From Ruminococcus flavefaciens ATCC 19208 (GTDB taxonomy: Bacteria; Bacillota; Clostridia; Oscillospirales; Ruminococcaceae), in contig NZ_JAEF01000006.1 in NCBI RefSeq assembly GCF_000518765.1, positions 431,396 through 495,395 of the forward strand: a stretch of 64,000 nt of DNA, read 5' to 3'. Numbering within the stretch: position 1 is the stretch's first letter; every line of letters begins with the position of its first letter. Shown piece by piece: positions 8,371-16,658 of this stretch. Made by a program: the position numbers and the translations under genes. The notes beneath the pieces were generated by a model, which worked only from the letters and a program-made list of their open reading frames with translations, made no database searches and was not told the origin of the DNA.

Positions 8371-8400
8371 GCCCGAAAGCTTTTGCTTTCGGGCTTTTTT
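8371..8400 (+). terminator. Terminator downstream of the 6S-like RNA
   Basis: GCCCGAAAGC, 4-nt loop, GCTTTCGGGC, then six T. Only the plus strand has the U tract. It lies about 20 nt beyond the closing stem, so the mature RNA end is likely processed. Confidence 0.9.
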
Positions 8401-8442
8401 ATGTGCCTCTAAACACGTAACAAAGTGTGGTGAAGTAAATAA

Positions 8443-8477
8443 AATAATACCTCTGAACGTATATCAGAGGTATTATT
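8443..8477 (-). terminator. Terminator of the nrdDG operon
   Basis: An inverted repeat, AATAATACCTCTGA with its complement, directly after the nrdG stop, with a T-rich stretch on the minus-strand side. Confidence 0.75.
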
Positions 8478-8500
8478 ACTTTTTTAATGCTGTTAAATCA

Positions 8501-9001
8501 TTATGGCTCTGCCTGTATAGCACGGCCTTCTGTAAGACTTTTACTGCAGTCAATATATCTTTGATTTGAACTTCCGCGGAACTTTATCTCCCAATCCTTC
8601 TGAGCAAGGATAAACGGTCCGTCGATCAGATAATCCGTAACCGAAAGGAGTTCGTTCCAGTGGTTTTTATCACGGTTTTTGTAAAGATGCTCAAACGTGT
8701 AGCCCGTATATGTTATAATATTCATTCCCAGCTTCTTTATCTCCGTTCCAAGCACTGCAAGAGCTTCCGCCTGACAGAAAGGCTCACCGCCGCTGAATGT
8801 CACACCGTCTAAAAGTGGATTGGCCTTAATCTTTTCAAGCAGTTCTTCAGTAGTCGTTACAGTTCCGCCGTCAAAATCATGAGTCTGAGGATTGTGGCAG
8901 CCTTCACAGTTATGAGGACAGCCTTGTACAAAAACAGAAAATCTTATTCCCGGACCGTCTACTATTGAGTCATTAACAGTTCCGGCAATCCTGATATTCA
9001 T
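8501..9001 (-). CDS. nrdG: Anaerobic ribonucleotide reductase activating protein
   Basis: A radical SAM activase that generates the glycyl radical on NrdD. The 166 residues include the cluster motif VQGCPHNCEGCHNP (CxxxCxxC) near residue 30, the SAM-binding TFSGGEPF, and the typical N-terminal RIAGTVNDSIVDGPGIR. Length is normal for NrdG. It follows nrdD by 10 bp with a good ribosome binding site (AAGGTGATATAA-ATG), forming the standard nrdDG operon, and ends at an intrinsic terminator. Confidence 0.97.
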   Translation of the reverse strand: MNIRIAGTVNDSIVDGPGIRFSVFVQGCPHNCEGCHNPQTHDFDGGTVTTTEELLEKIKANPLLDGVTFSGGEPFCQAEALAVLGTEIKKLGMNIITYTGYTFEHLYKNRDKNHWNELLSVTDYLIDGPFILAQKDWEIKFRGSSNQRYIDCSKSLTEGRAIQAEP

Positions 9002-9011
9002 TTATATCACC

Positions 9012-11330
9012 TTATACATTATGCTTTACTCGGTCATGTTCTTCGGCGCGCTTACCGTCGTTGAAACGGTCAAGTGTTCCTACAAGATAACCTGTGATAC
9101 GGCGTATCCTGTCGAAAGCAACATTGTTTGAATGTTCCTTTCTGCCGCAGCAAGGACAAGTCTCACCGATAATACCTGTATATCCGCAGCAAGGATCACG
9201 GTCAACAGGGTGGTTTATAGCACCGTAGCCTATTCCCGACTCCTTCATGCAGCGAACGATTTTCTCGAATGCACTGAGATTTTCAAGTGGATCACCGTCA
9301 AGCTCGATATAGCTGATGTGACCTGCGTTAGTAAGCTCATGGTACGGAGCTTCTATCTTTATCTTCTCAAATGCGCTTATCGGGTAGTAAACAGGTACGT
9401 GGAAAGAGTTTGTATAATAATCACGGTCTGTAACGCCTTCGATTATACCATACTTCTTTGCGTCCATACGAACAAAACGTCCTGATAAGCCTTCAGCAGG
9501 AGTTGCAAGGAGAGAGAAGTTAAGACCTGTTCTCTTTGATTCCTCGTCAAGACGACGTCTCATAGATGTAACGATCTCGATACCGAGTTCTCTTGCTTCT
9601 TCGCTTTCACCATGATGAACACCGATAAGTGCCTTTAAAGTTTCAGCAAGTCCGATAAAGCCTACTGATAATGTTCCGTGTTTGAGCACTTCACCTACTG
9701 TATCGTCAGGTGAAAGCTTATCTGAATCAATCCAGATGCCCTGTCCCATAAGGAAAGGATAGTTTCTTACCCTCTTCTGAGACTGTATCTTGAAACGATG
9801 CATGAGCTGGTCAATAACAAGCTCTACCTTTTCTTCGAGCATATCAAAGAAAAGACCAACGTTGTGATCAGCTTTGATAGCAAGACGAGGAAGATTGATA
9901 GATGTAAAGCTGAGGTTTCCTCTGCCTGTTACTATCTCTCTTGAAGGATCGTAGTTATTTCCGATAACTCTTGTACGACATCCCATATATGCTATCTCGG
10001 TATCAGGATTGCCCTCCTTGTAATACTGGAGATTATACGGAGCATCAATAAATGAGAAATTCGGGAAAAGTCGCTTAGCAGAAACTCTGCAGGCGAGCTT
10101 GAAAAGGTCATAGTTAGGATCGGTTGGATTGTAGTTTATACCGTCCTTTATCTTAAAAATGTGTATAGGGAAGATAGGAGTCTCACCGTTACCGAGTCCT
10201 GCTTCCTGAGCGAGGAGAACATTCTTTATGACCATTCTTCCTTCGGGAGTTGTATCTGTACCATAATTTATAGAACTGAACGGTGTCTGTGCACCCGCAC
10301 GGCTGTTCATGGTATTGAGGTTGTGGATAAGTGCTTCCATAGCCTGATAAGTAGCTCTGTCTGTTTCTTTTTCAGCATTTCTTGTGGCGAAAGCCTGAAT
10401 TTTCACAGCAGTTTCTTTATCGGTATACTTCTGCAGAAGTTCCATTTCCTTTTCCTGATAGCCGTTATCCTGTGCAAGAACAGGTTTCAGACCGAAGTTT
10501 TCAGATATCTCTTTCTTTATACTATCTACAACCTCGAATTCATTGTCCACACCGCCAATAAGTGAAAGTGCCCTTGCAACATTCTGTGTATATCTTGCTG
10601 CATAAGTTTTCTTTACCCCCTCAGCCATTGCATAATCAAAAGTAGGTATACTCTGACCGCCGTGCTGATCGTTCTGGTTGGACTGGATAGCGATACAGGC
10701 AAGTGCAGAATAGCTTGCTATATCGTTAGGCTCTCTGAGGAAGCCGTGACCTGTAGAAAAGCCGTTTGTAAAGAGCTTTTTCAAATCTATCTGAGTACAA
10801 GTCGTTGTAAGCGTATAGAAATCGAGATCATGTATATGTATATCGCCCTCACGGTGAGCCTTAGCATGAGCAGGCTCAAGGACGTACATCTCATAATATT
10901 CCTTTGCAGATACCGAACCATACTTGAGCATAGTACCCATAGCGGTATCACCGTCTATATTAGCGTTTTCACGCTTTATATCACTGTCTTTTGCGGGACT
11001 GAAGGTAAGCTCATTGAGCACGCACATCAGATTGGTTTTCATCTCACGTGAGCGTGTACGCTCATAACGGTAGAGAATATATGCCTTTGCTGTTTTTGCG
11101 TGACCTTTTTCAATAAGGACTTTCTCAACAAGATCCTGTATCTCTTCAACAGTTGGAGTTTTTCCTGGATTCTGTTCCTCGTATAGTCGGCAGACCTCAA
11201 CAGCAACGTCCATTGCAACATTGAAATCTGTACCGCCGCGTGTCTGCGCAGCCTTGAAAATAGCATTTGCTATCTTCTCTATATTAAAAGGAACTTTTCT
11301 TCCGTCTCTTTTAATAATATGGATTATCAT
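9012..11330 (-). CDS. nrdD: Anaerobic ribonucleoside-triphosphate reductase
   Basis: Class III reductase making dNTPs without oxygen. It has an N-terminal ATP-cone (IIKRDGRKVPFNIEKI through about residue 90), the catalytic barrel, a C-terminal zinc site (CCGYTG...CPCCGR) and the glycyl-radical loop RITGYLVGT. The start is ambiguous. GGAGG directly abuts one ATG (11342), which is too close, and lies 13 bp before the ATG used here; a GTG at 11354 also exists. The chosen start matches the usual family N terminus. An NrdR-like box overlaps this start region. It is cotranscribed with nrdG, its activase. Confidence 0.96.
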   Translation of the reverse strand: MIIHIIKRDGRKVPFNIEKIANAIFKAAQTRGGTDFNVAMDVAVEVCRLYEEQNPGKTPTVEEIQDLVEKVLIEKGHAKTAKAYILYRYERTRSREMKTNLMCVLNELTFSPAKDSDIKRENANIDGDTAMGTMLKYGSVSAKEYYEMYVLEPAHAKAHREGDIHIHDLDFYTLTTTCTQIDLKKLFTNGFSTGHGFLREPNDIASYSALACIAIQSNQNDQHGGQSIPTFDYAMAEGVKKTYAARYTQNVARALSLIGGVDNEFEVVDSIKKEISENFGLKPVLAQDNGYQEKEMELLQKYTDKETAVKIQAFATRNAEKETDRATYQAMEALIHNLNTMNSRAGAQTPFSSINYGTDTTPEGRMVIKNVLLAQEAGLGNGETPIFPIHIFKIKDGINYNPTDPNYDLFKLACRVSAKRLFPNFSFIDAPYNLQYYKEGNPDTEIAYMGCRTRVIGNNYDPSREIVTGRGNLSFTSINLPRLAIKADHNVGLFFDMLEEKVELVIDQLMHRFKIQSQKRVRNYPFLMGQGIWIDSDKLSPDDTVGEVLKHGTLSVGFIGLAETLKALIGVHHGESEEARELGIEIVTSMRRRLDEESKRTGLNFSLLATPAEGLSGRFVRMDAKKYGIIEGVTDRDYYTNSFHVPVYYPISAFEKIKIEAPYHELTNAGHISYIELDGDPLENLSAFEKIVRCMKESGIGYGAINHPVDRDPCCGYTGIIGETCPCCGRKEHSNNVAFDRIRRITGYLVGTLDRFNDGKRAEEHDRVKHNV

Positions 11331-11350
11331 TTTCTTTGTCATACCTCCAA

Positions 11351-11366
11351 ACACAATATATAGTGT
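11351..11366. promoter_or_regulatory. NrdR-box-like palindrome at the nrdD start
   Basis: ACACAATATATAGTGT, a close match to the NrdR repressor box consensus (ACACwATATATwGTGT). It lies about 25 bp downstream of the -10 box and overlaps the upstream edge of the nrdD translation start region. Confidence 0.75.
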
Positions 11367-11389
11367 CTGCCTTTCAATGGTTCTTTATA

Positions 11390-11418
11390 AGTATAAAACA
11401 TTCCGAGGCAGAAGTCAA
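11390..11418 (-). promoter_or_regulatory. nrdDG promoter
   Basis: Minus-strand TTGACT, 17-bp spacer, TATACT. It is flanked by NrdR-like palindromes on both sides. Confidence 0.8.
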
Positions 11419-11428
11419 TGATGTATCT

Positions 11429-11444
11429 GCACAACTAATTGTGG
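11429..11444. promoter_or_regulatory. Second NrdR-box-like palindrome, upstream of the -35
   Basis: GCACAACTAATTGTGG keeps the CACAA-N4-TTGTG core of an NrdR box. It is centred 78 bp from the start-proximal box and ends about 10 bp upstream of the -35 hexamer. Confidence 0.5.
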
Positions 11445-11540
11445 ATTTTTGTGCGTTTTATTGTAATATTCGTGCATAAATCATTTAAAAAAGAGCTTTT
11501 TGCGATATTCCGTCGTTTCAAGCCCTCTACAGATTGTAAA

Positions 11541-11572
11541 AGCCCCGAACACTATATATAGTGTTTGGGACT
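11541..11572 (-). terminator. Hairpin with embedded NrdR-like palindrome
   Basis: The 18-bp perfect palindrome AACACTATATATAGTGTT sits inside a longer imperfect stem (AGCCCCG with TGGGACT) directly after the stop of the SGNH-like gene, followed by a short TTTT on the minus strand. It may act as a weak terminator, as a third NrdR-type site about 200 bp from the first, or both. Confidence 0.5.
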
Positions 11573-11577
11573 TAAGA

Positions 11578-12444
11578 TTATACAGTATGACAAAGTATAT
11601 AATCTGCTATTGCCTTATAGGCTGATTCTGTAAGTTCTCCTGTAGCGGAGTCTCTATACTCATCGGAAAGCGCGCCATCCACACCCTTGAGAGCGGTATT
11701 TGTATCTATGCAATATACATTGTTCATATTCGCAATAGTAAGAAGCTTTGTATTGAACTCATTTATAATACTGTTATTTATAGTGGCATTCGCATCATCA
11801 TGAACGGGTGGAAGCTGCATTATATAAATGTCCGCATCGGTAAGATATCCTCTGAGATTTTTCACAAATTCAGTATAGCTTGATATCATGTCTTCCATTT
11901 TGGAAGTTCCTATATCGCTGCCGAGCATAATATATATTATTTCAGGCTTTTTTGTCTGCAAGACCTCATAAGCACTCTTGGTACCGTAGGAAGACTCTAT
12001 TGCAATTGTATTGCAGCCTGCTGCGTTAAGCTCGCTGCTTCCGATAACATCTTTGAGATCTGTATATTTAGCAATATCAATAAGTGTTGAATCAGTAACA
12101 AGACAACACGATGAAAGATAATCTGCACTTTTCGCTTCTGACTGTGCAATAGGATTTGTTATCTTATCAGTTGCGTTTGTATCAGCATCTTCCTCGCTCT
12201 CTGATACATTATTGTCGACAGGTGCGCTGTCTGAAGGTGAATTATCGTTTTTTTCCTCATCTTTATCATTGCCGAACTCTTCACTGAAGAAGTTTTCGTT
12301 AAAGTTAGCTGCTGCCATATATATAATAAACCATGCAGAGAACGAAAGAACGAATATGAGTATAAGTCCCCATATGCTGAATCTTACCTTTGGTCTTCCG
12401 CGTTTTTTGTCAGAGATCCTTGTTATACTTTTCTTTTTAGCCAT
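11578..12444 (-). CDS. Membrane-anchored SGNH-hydrolase-like protein
   Basis: A 288-residue single-pass protein. A basic cytoplasmic start (MAKKKSITRISDKKRGRPKV) is followed by one membrane helix (IWGLILIFVLSFSAWFIIYM), an acidic Asp/Glu/Ser/Asn linker of about 60 residues and an outside domain. The outside domain has SGNH-like elements: LVTDSTL where GDSL would be, and YIMLGSDIG where the GxND block would be. The catalytic serine and histidine positions look altered, so activity is doubtful. The ATG four codons downstream of the first available one has GGGAG at good spacing and was chosen. No clear partner gene; nrdDG lies downstream. Confidence 0.7.
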   Translation of the reverse strand: MAKKKSITRISDKKRGRPKVRFSIWGLILIFVLSFSAWFIIYMAAANFNENFFSEEFGNDKDEEKNDNSPSDSAPVDNNVSESEEDADTNATDKITNPIAQSEAKSADYLSSCCLVTDSTLIDIAKYTDLKDVIGSSELNAAGCNTIAIESSYGTKSAYEVLQTKKPEIIYIMLGSDIGTSKMEDMISSYTEFVKNLRGYLTDADIYIMQLPPVHDDANATINNSIINEFNTKLLTIANMNNVYCIDTNTALKGVDGALSDEYRDSATGELTESAYKAIADYILCHTV

Positions 12445-12456
12445 TTTTTCTCCCAA

Positions 12457-12599
12457 CTCTTTAAAAGCTGCCGAATTACGGTAATCGGCATACCGAAATG
12501 TGCCGAAACGACATACAAATATATTATATCTCTTTTTTTATACATTTGCAATAGTTTTCCGTAATTTTACAACATTTTTATTTTTCTGCTCTTATTGTC
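12457..12599. other. Divergent spacer, AT-rich
   Basis: Between the SGNH-like gene and the zinc-ribbon gene. Apart from the rightward promoter at its end I see no structure or reading frame. Confidence 0.4.
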
Positions 12600-12628
12600 T
12601 TGAATTATTTACTGAAATAGTCTATAAT
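12600..12628 (+). promoter_or_regulatory. Promoter for the zinc-ribbon gene and pyrE
   Basis: TTGAAT, 17-bp spacer, TATAAT, 33 bp before the start codon with its AGGGAGG ribosome binding site. Confidence 0.8.
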
Positions 12629-12661
12629 TGTATTATACCACTTTTTAGGGAGGGATAATCA

Positions 12662-13012
12662 ATGCTGCACTGTGGAAAGCCCATGTACAGAGGCAAATTT
12701 ACTATGGAAAAAAGAGGTGTTCCGGGTAAAGGTTCATCTCTTATCTATCCTGTTGCAGCCTTTTATGACGGAGACGACAAGATATGTGAAACACCTGTTG
12801 ACTCAACTCTCGGATATTACTGCTCTGAATGCGGTCTCATGCTCGGCGTATTTCCCGTAACTCATCCTACAGGATTTGTCGGAAGATTCAATGAGAGCAT
12901 TGATGATAGTATTGATATACTTCCTCAGAAAATATGCCCCGAATGCGGCGCAGAAATAGATGTAGATTATCCTCGCTGTCCTTTCTGTGGTCACATTTAC
13001 GAGATAATCTAA
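12662..13012 (+). CDS. Zinc-ribbon protein of unknown function
   Basis: A 116-residue soluble protein not assigned to a named family. It starts MLHCGKPMYRGK and holds three Cys pairs: YCSECGLML near residue 54, ICPECGAEI near 100 and CPFCGHIYEI at the very end, so one or two zinc ribbons are likely. The region between reads as a small beta domain. It lies 53 bp before pyrE on the same strand, with a small CCTGC-TTT-GCAGG hairpin between them, so cotranscription is possible. No functional link to pyrimidine synthesis can be shown. Confidence 0.75.
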   Translation: MLHCGKPMYRGKFTMEKRGVPGKGSSLIYPVAAFYDGDDKICETPVDSTLGYYCSECGLMLGVFPVTHPTGFVGRFNESIDDSIDILPQKICPECGAEIDVDYPRCPFCGHIYEII

Positions 13013-13065
13013 AGGCTTAAACCTGCTTTGCAGGCTTTAATAAATATACATACGGAGGTTTACAT

Positions 13066-13719
13066 ATGACTTACAAAGAAAGCTTTATAAAGTTTATGGT
13101 GGACTGCGGAGTTCTTACTTTCGGTGAATTCACACTGAAAAGCGGCAGAAAAGCTCCTTATTTCATAAACTGCGGTAATTACAAAACAGGTGCACAGCTT
13201 GCAAAGCTCGGCGAATACTACGCAGAGTGCATAAAAGCGAATGATATTCCTGTAGACACTCTCTTCGGACCTGCTTATAAGGGTATCCCGCTTGCTGTAT
13301 CTGCTGTCGTAGCCCTCAGCAACAAATTTGATATTGATGTTTCATACTGCTTTGACAGAAAAGAAGCTAAGGATCACGGTGAGGGCGGTATGTTCGTCGG
13401 CAAGACACTTGAAGATGGTGAGAATGTAGTTATTATAGACGACGTTATGACTTCAGGAAAGGCACTTCGTGAGTCAATGCCAAAGCTTATGACTGCTGCT
13501 GATGTTAACGTTACAGGTATGGTAATAACAGTTGACCGTATGGAAAAAGGTACGGGAGAGCTTTCAGCCGTACAGGAAGTAAAGCGTGATTTCGGCGTTA
13601 TCGTGTATCCTATCGTTACTATGGAGGATATCATTGACGCCATCAAAAACGACATCGTTCCAGGTAAAGAATATCTCGATAAAATGCTTGAGTACAGAGA
13701 GACATACGGTGTTAAATAA
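13066..13719 (+). CDS. pyrE: Orotate phosphoribosyltransferase
   Basis: Joins orotate and PRPP to give OMP in de novo pyrimidine synthesis. The PRPP-binding signature VVIIDDVMTSGKALRE lies near residue 122. The orotate-side motif LKSGRKAPYFINCG, the flexible-loop FDRKEAKDHGEGG and the expected length (217 aa) all fit. A CGGAGG ribosome binding site precedes the ATG. It stands apart from other pyr genes here. A strong bidirectional terminator follows and also serves the convergent transporter gene. Confidence 0.96.
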   Translation: MTYKESFIKFMVDCGVLTFGEFTLKSGRKAPYFINCGNYKTGAQLAKLGEYYAECIKANDIPVDTLFGPAYKGIPLAVSAVVALSNKFDIDVSYCFDRKEAKDHGEGGMFVGKTLEDGENVVIIDDVMTSGKALRESMPKLMTAADVNVTGMVITVDRMEKGTGELSAVQEVKRDFGVIVYPIVTMEDIIDAIKNDIVPGKEYLDKMLEYRETYGVK

Positions 13720-13727
13720 ACAAAAGA

Positions 13728-13754
13728 GCCTGAGACAAGATCTCAGGCTTTTTT
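13728..13754. terminator. Bidirectional terminator after pyrE
   Basis: GCCTGAGA, 5-nt loop, TCTCAGGC, then TTTTTTG. The other strand also has a U-rich end, so it can terminate the leftward operon too. Confidence 0.9.
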
Positions 13755-13756
13755 GT

Positions 13757-14968
13757 TTATTTGAACAATATTATAAGGAACTGTGATACAAGCACTACTG
13801 ATATAAGTGCTACAGGATATGTTGCTGCATAAGCTGATGCAACATTTTCTGTTCCTGCTGTGCTGATAAGAGTACCAAGTGCAGGTGTAGATGTCATACC
13901 GCCTGTTATAGAGCCAAGATTGTTCAGGATGCTTAGCTTCAGAACATACTTTGCAAACAGATAACCTATTATCATAGGAAGTATTGTCATTATCATTCCA
14001 TAGAGGAAATAAACTGCAACGAAATGCTCTGCAAAATGAGCTCCGCCTGCAACTCCTGCTCCAATGAGGAAGAACATAAGTCCAAGCTCACGGAATACTT
14101 TTAATGTTGAGTCCTTTGGCATTATGGATATCTTTTCTATGTGCCCGAAATGACCGAATATCAGAGAAGTAAGCAGACAACCACCTGTTGTGGAGAGTGA
14201 GAAATTACCAAATTTGAAAGAACCGATAATGATACCTAAACAAGCTGCAAGTGCAAAAGGCATGATACCAAAGCTATCCATTTCGATAAGAGTAAACATT
14301 TTCTTTCCTTTTTCAGACTTCTTTGAAGAAGGGGCAAGAAGTTCTCTTTCCTTAGCCATATCCGCCTTTGCAAGCTTAGGTATTATCTGAACAAAAAGAA
14401 CTACACCTATAACTCCGAAAATATAAGCAATAGCATATCCAACAGATACAAGTCCCTGAAGCTCATCACTGCCAACCGCTTCCTTAGCAGCAGAAAAACC
14501 GGGTGTACTTGTAAGTGCACCTGAAAGAATGCCTGTAAGTATTGCTGTGAATTGTTCGTTCGGAAGGTCGGTAAAGTTCCTGCCAACAATAATGCACCCT
14601 GCGCAAGCGAGTCCGCCGCTGAGGATTATAATAATTGCAAGAAGAACATAGGATTTGAAATTCTTCTTGAAGTTGCCGAAGAAATTAGGTCCGGCGATAA
14701 ATCCAACTGCCGTAACAAAAAGAATAAGTCCGAGATTATCGACTATTTTCAGAGCTTTTCCTACAAAATCTCCGTTTATTTCGGCTGAAAGTTCTTTATA
14801 GAATAAACAGCCGTATACAAGTGCAACTATGAAAACGCCTGCTGTACCGAGTGAGACGCCCTTTATAGTTATTCTTCCGAGGACATATCCAATTGCCGCA
14901 ATAGCGATAACTGACAGCATAAGGAATGATACATCATGTATCGAAAGAATTCCGTTAAAAAAATCCAT
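13757..14968 (-). CDS. AspT/SucE-family (YidE/YbjL) transporter
   Basis: A polytopic membrane carrier of the aspartate:alanine exchanger family, which includes the Corynebacterium succinate exporter SucE. The two inverted half-repeats each carry the signature TxTP: GALTSTPGFSAA near residue 150 and GGMTSTPALGTL near 360. About ten helices are visible. At 403 residues it is much shorter than typical members, because the paired TrkA-C domains normally found between the halves are replaced by a short Lys-rich loop. It is the last gene of the fumarase-to-fumarate-reductase operon, which makes succinate or another C4-dicarboxylate the likely cargo; that is inference from context. Confidence 0.85.
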   Translation of the reverse strand: MDFFNGILSIHDVSFLMLSVIAIAAIGYVLGRITIKGVSLGTAGVFIVALVYGCLFYKELSAEINGDFVGKALKIVDNLGLILFVTAVGFIAGPNFFGNFKKNFKSYVLLAIIIILSGGLACAGCIIVGRNFTDLPNEQFTAILTGILSGALTSTPGFSAAKEAVGSDELQGLVSVGYAIAYIFGVIGVVLFVQIIPKLAKADMAKERELLAPSSKKSEKGKKMFTLIEMDSFGIMPFALAACLGIIIGSFKFGNFSLSTTGGCLLTSLIFGHFGHIEKISIMPKDSTLKVFRELGLMFFLIGAGVAGGAHFAEHFVAVYFLYGMIMTILPMIIGYLFAKYVLKLSILNNLGSITGGMTSTPALGTLISTAGTENVASAYAATYPVALISVVLVSQFLIILFK

Positions 14969-15006
14969 TATATATCACTTAACTTTCTTTTATTTTATAC
15001 GTACTT

Positions 15007-15032
15007 ATGGGACGCTTTTTACAGCGTCCCAT
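15007..15032. other. Hairpin between the fumarate reductase gene and the exporter gene
   Basis: A perfect ATGGGACGCT stem with its complement. On the transcribed (minus) strand no U run follows, so it is more likely an mRNA-stabilising or partially terminating structure than a full terminator. Confidence 0.55.
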
Positions 15033-15041
15033 TTAATTATT

Positions 15042-16643
15042 TTATTTCTTTCTTGCGTATTTTGGGAGAAGCATCGGTGAAGCTACATCGCTTGCTGCAC
15101 CTGACTCTGCAAGCTCCTTGTTGAATTTCTCGATATGTTCGAGAGTAAGCTTATCGGAAACTGTTGTTTCCTTAGCCTTGGCAGCCGCATAAATTCCCGC
15201 ATTTCTGCCGAATACGATAACATCAAGGAGTGAATTACCCATGAGTCTGTTTCTTCCGTGGATACCGCCTGCTACCTCACCTGCTGCGTAAAGGTTCTCA
15301 ACTCCTGTAGCACAGTCATCAGTGATATCAAGTCCGCCGTTCTGATAATGGAGAGTAGGATATACGAGGATAGGCTCCTTGCGGATATCAATGCCGTATT
15401 TGCCGAACATTCTCATCATTGCAGGGATACGCTTCTCGATAGTGCCCTCACCGTGGATATACTCTATCATAGGTGTGTCGAGCCATATAGACTTGCCAAG
15501 TGTAGTCTCAATGCCCTTTCCGCGCTCAGTGCACTCACGAATGATAGAAGCTGCGGTTACATCACGTGTCTCAAGTGGATGCATGAATACATCACCATCA
15601 ATATTAACGAGTTTTGCACCAAGAGAACGAACCTTCTCAGTTACAAGTGCACCGAATATCTGCTCGGGATAGCCTGTACCTGTCGGGTGATACTGCAATG
15701 TATCAGCATAAAGCAACTTTGCGCCGACACGATATCCAAGGATCAGTCCGTCAGCAGTTGCACCGTAATGGTTTGATGTGGGGAATCCCTGATAATGTAA
15801 ACGTCCTGCACCGCCTGTTGCGATGATAACAGTCTTTGCTCTTGCAACGAGGAGTTCCTTTGTCTCCATGTTCATAAGAACAGCGCCTGCGGCTCTGCCC
15901 TTATCATCAAGAATTATCTCAACAGCAGCTGTGAAGTCGATAACAGGGATACCCCGGTTGATGACCTCATCGCGAAGAGTTCGCATTATCTCAGCGCCTG
16001 AGTAGTCCTTTGCTGCGTGCATTCTCTTGCGTGAAGTACCGCCGCCGTGAGTAGTTACCATAGTGCCGTCAGGCTCTTTATCAAATTCAACACCGAGCTT
16101 GTTGAGCCACTGTATTGCCTCAGGAGCTTTTGTAACGAGCTTCTTTACAAGCTCGGGCTTTGCAGCAAAATGTCCGCCGCCGAAGGCATCAAGGAAATGT
16201 ATTGCAGGAGAATCATTAGGCTTATCAGCAGCCTGTATGCCACCCTCAGCCATCATTGTATTTGCATCGCCGATACGAAGCTTTGTAACGATCATAGCCT
16301 TTACGCCTGCTTCGTCAGCTTCGATTGCAGCAGAAGCACCTGCACCGCCGCCGCCGATGATGAGAACGTCTGTATCATAATCAGGTGAAGAAAGATCTAC
16401 GTCAGATGCACTGATACGGCTTTTGCCCTGTAAAAGAGCAGCAAGCTGAGTAGGCACTTTATCGCCCTTGTTTACACCTGCTGAAAGAACAGTAAATTCG
16501 TCCTGCTTGTAGTCTGGATGGAAGTGAGAAAGAAGATCGTCCTTTTCCTCTGCTGTCATACGTCTGGGTTCGAGAGCTGCATTTTCAGCTCTTTTTGCTG
16601 CAACTACCTTTGCAAGTTCATTAAGCTTTTCTATTTTATACAT
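15042..16643 (-). CDS. frdA: Fumarate reductase-type flavoprotein subunit
   Basis: An FAD-containing subunit that should reduce fumarate to succinate. It has the FAD dinucleotide fold VLIIGGGGAGASAA near residue 95 and the histidine-flavin-type block TTHGGGTSRKRMH. The substrate-site motifs are LQYHPTGTG and LETRDVTAASI, which contains the catalytic-type Arg. The C-terminal YPTLHYQNGGLD and GRNRLMGNSLLD are also present. The 533 residues include an extra N-terminal stretch of about 90. The related L-aspartate oxidase and APS reductase are less likely given the iron-sulfur partner 15 bp upstream. No membrane cytochrome-b subunit is encoded nearby, so the enzyme should be soluble. Confidence 0.85.
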   Translation of the reverse strand: MYKIEKLNELAKVVAAKRAENAALEPRRMTAEEKDDLLSHFHPDYKQDEFTVLSAGVNKGDKVPTQLAALLQGKSRISASDVDLSSPDYDTDVLIIGGGGAGASAAIEADEAGVKAMIVTKLRIGDANTMMAEGGIQAADKPNDSPAIHFLDAFGGGHFAAKPELVKKLVTKAPEAIQWLNKLGVEFDKEPDGTMVTTHGGGTSRKRMHAAKDYSGAEIMRTLRDEVINRGIPVIDFTAAVEIILDDKGRAAGAVLMNMETKELLVARAKTVIIATGGAGRLHYQGFPTSNHYGATADGLILGYRVGAKLLYADTLQYHPTGTGYPEQIFGALVTEKVRSLGAKLVNIDGDVFMHPLETRDVTAASIIRECTERGKGIETTLGKSIWLDTPMIEYIHGEGTIEKRIPAMMRMFGKYGIDIRKEPILVYPTLHYQNGGLDITDDCATGVENLYAAGEVAGGIHGRNRLMGNSLLDVIVFGRNAGIYAAAKAKETTVSDKLTLEHIEKFNKELAESGAASDVASPMLLPKYARKK

Positions 16644-16658
16644 TTTCTCTCTCCCCCT

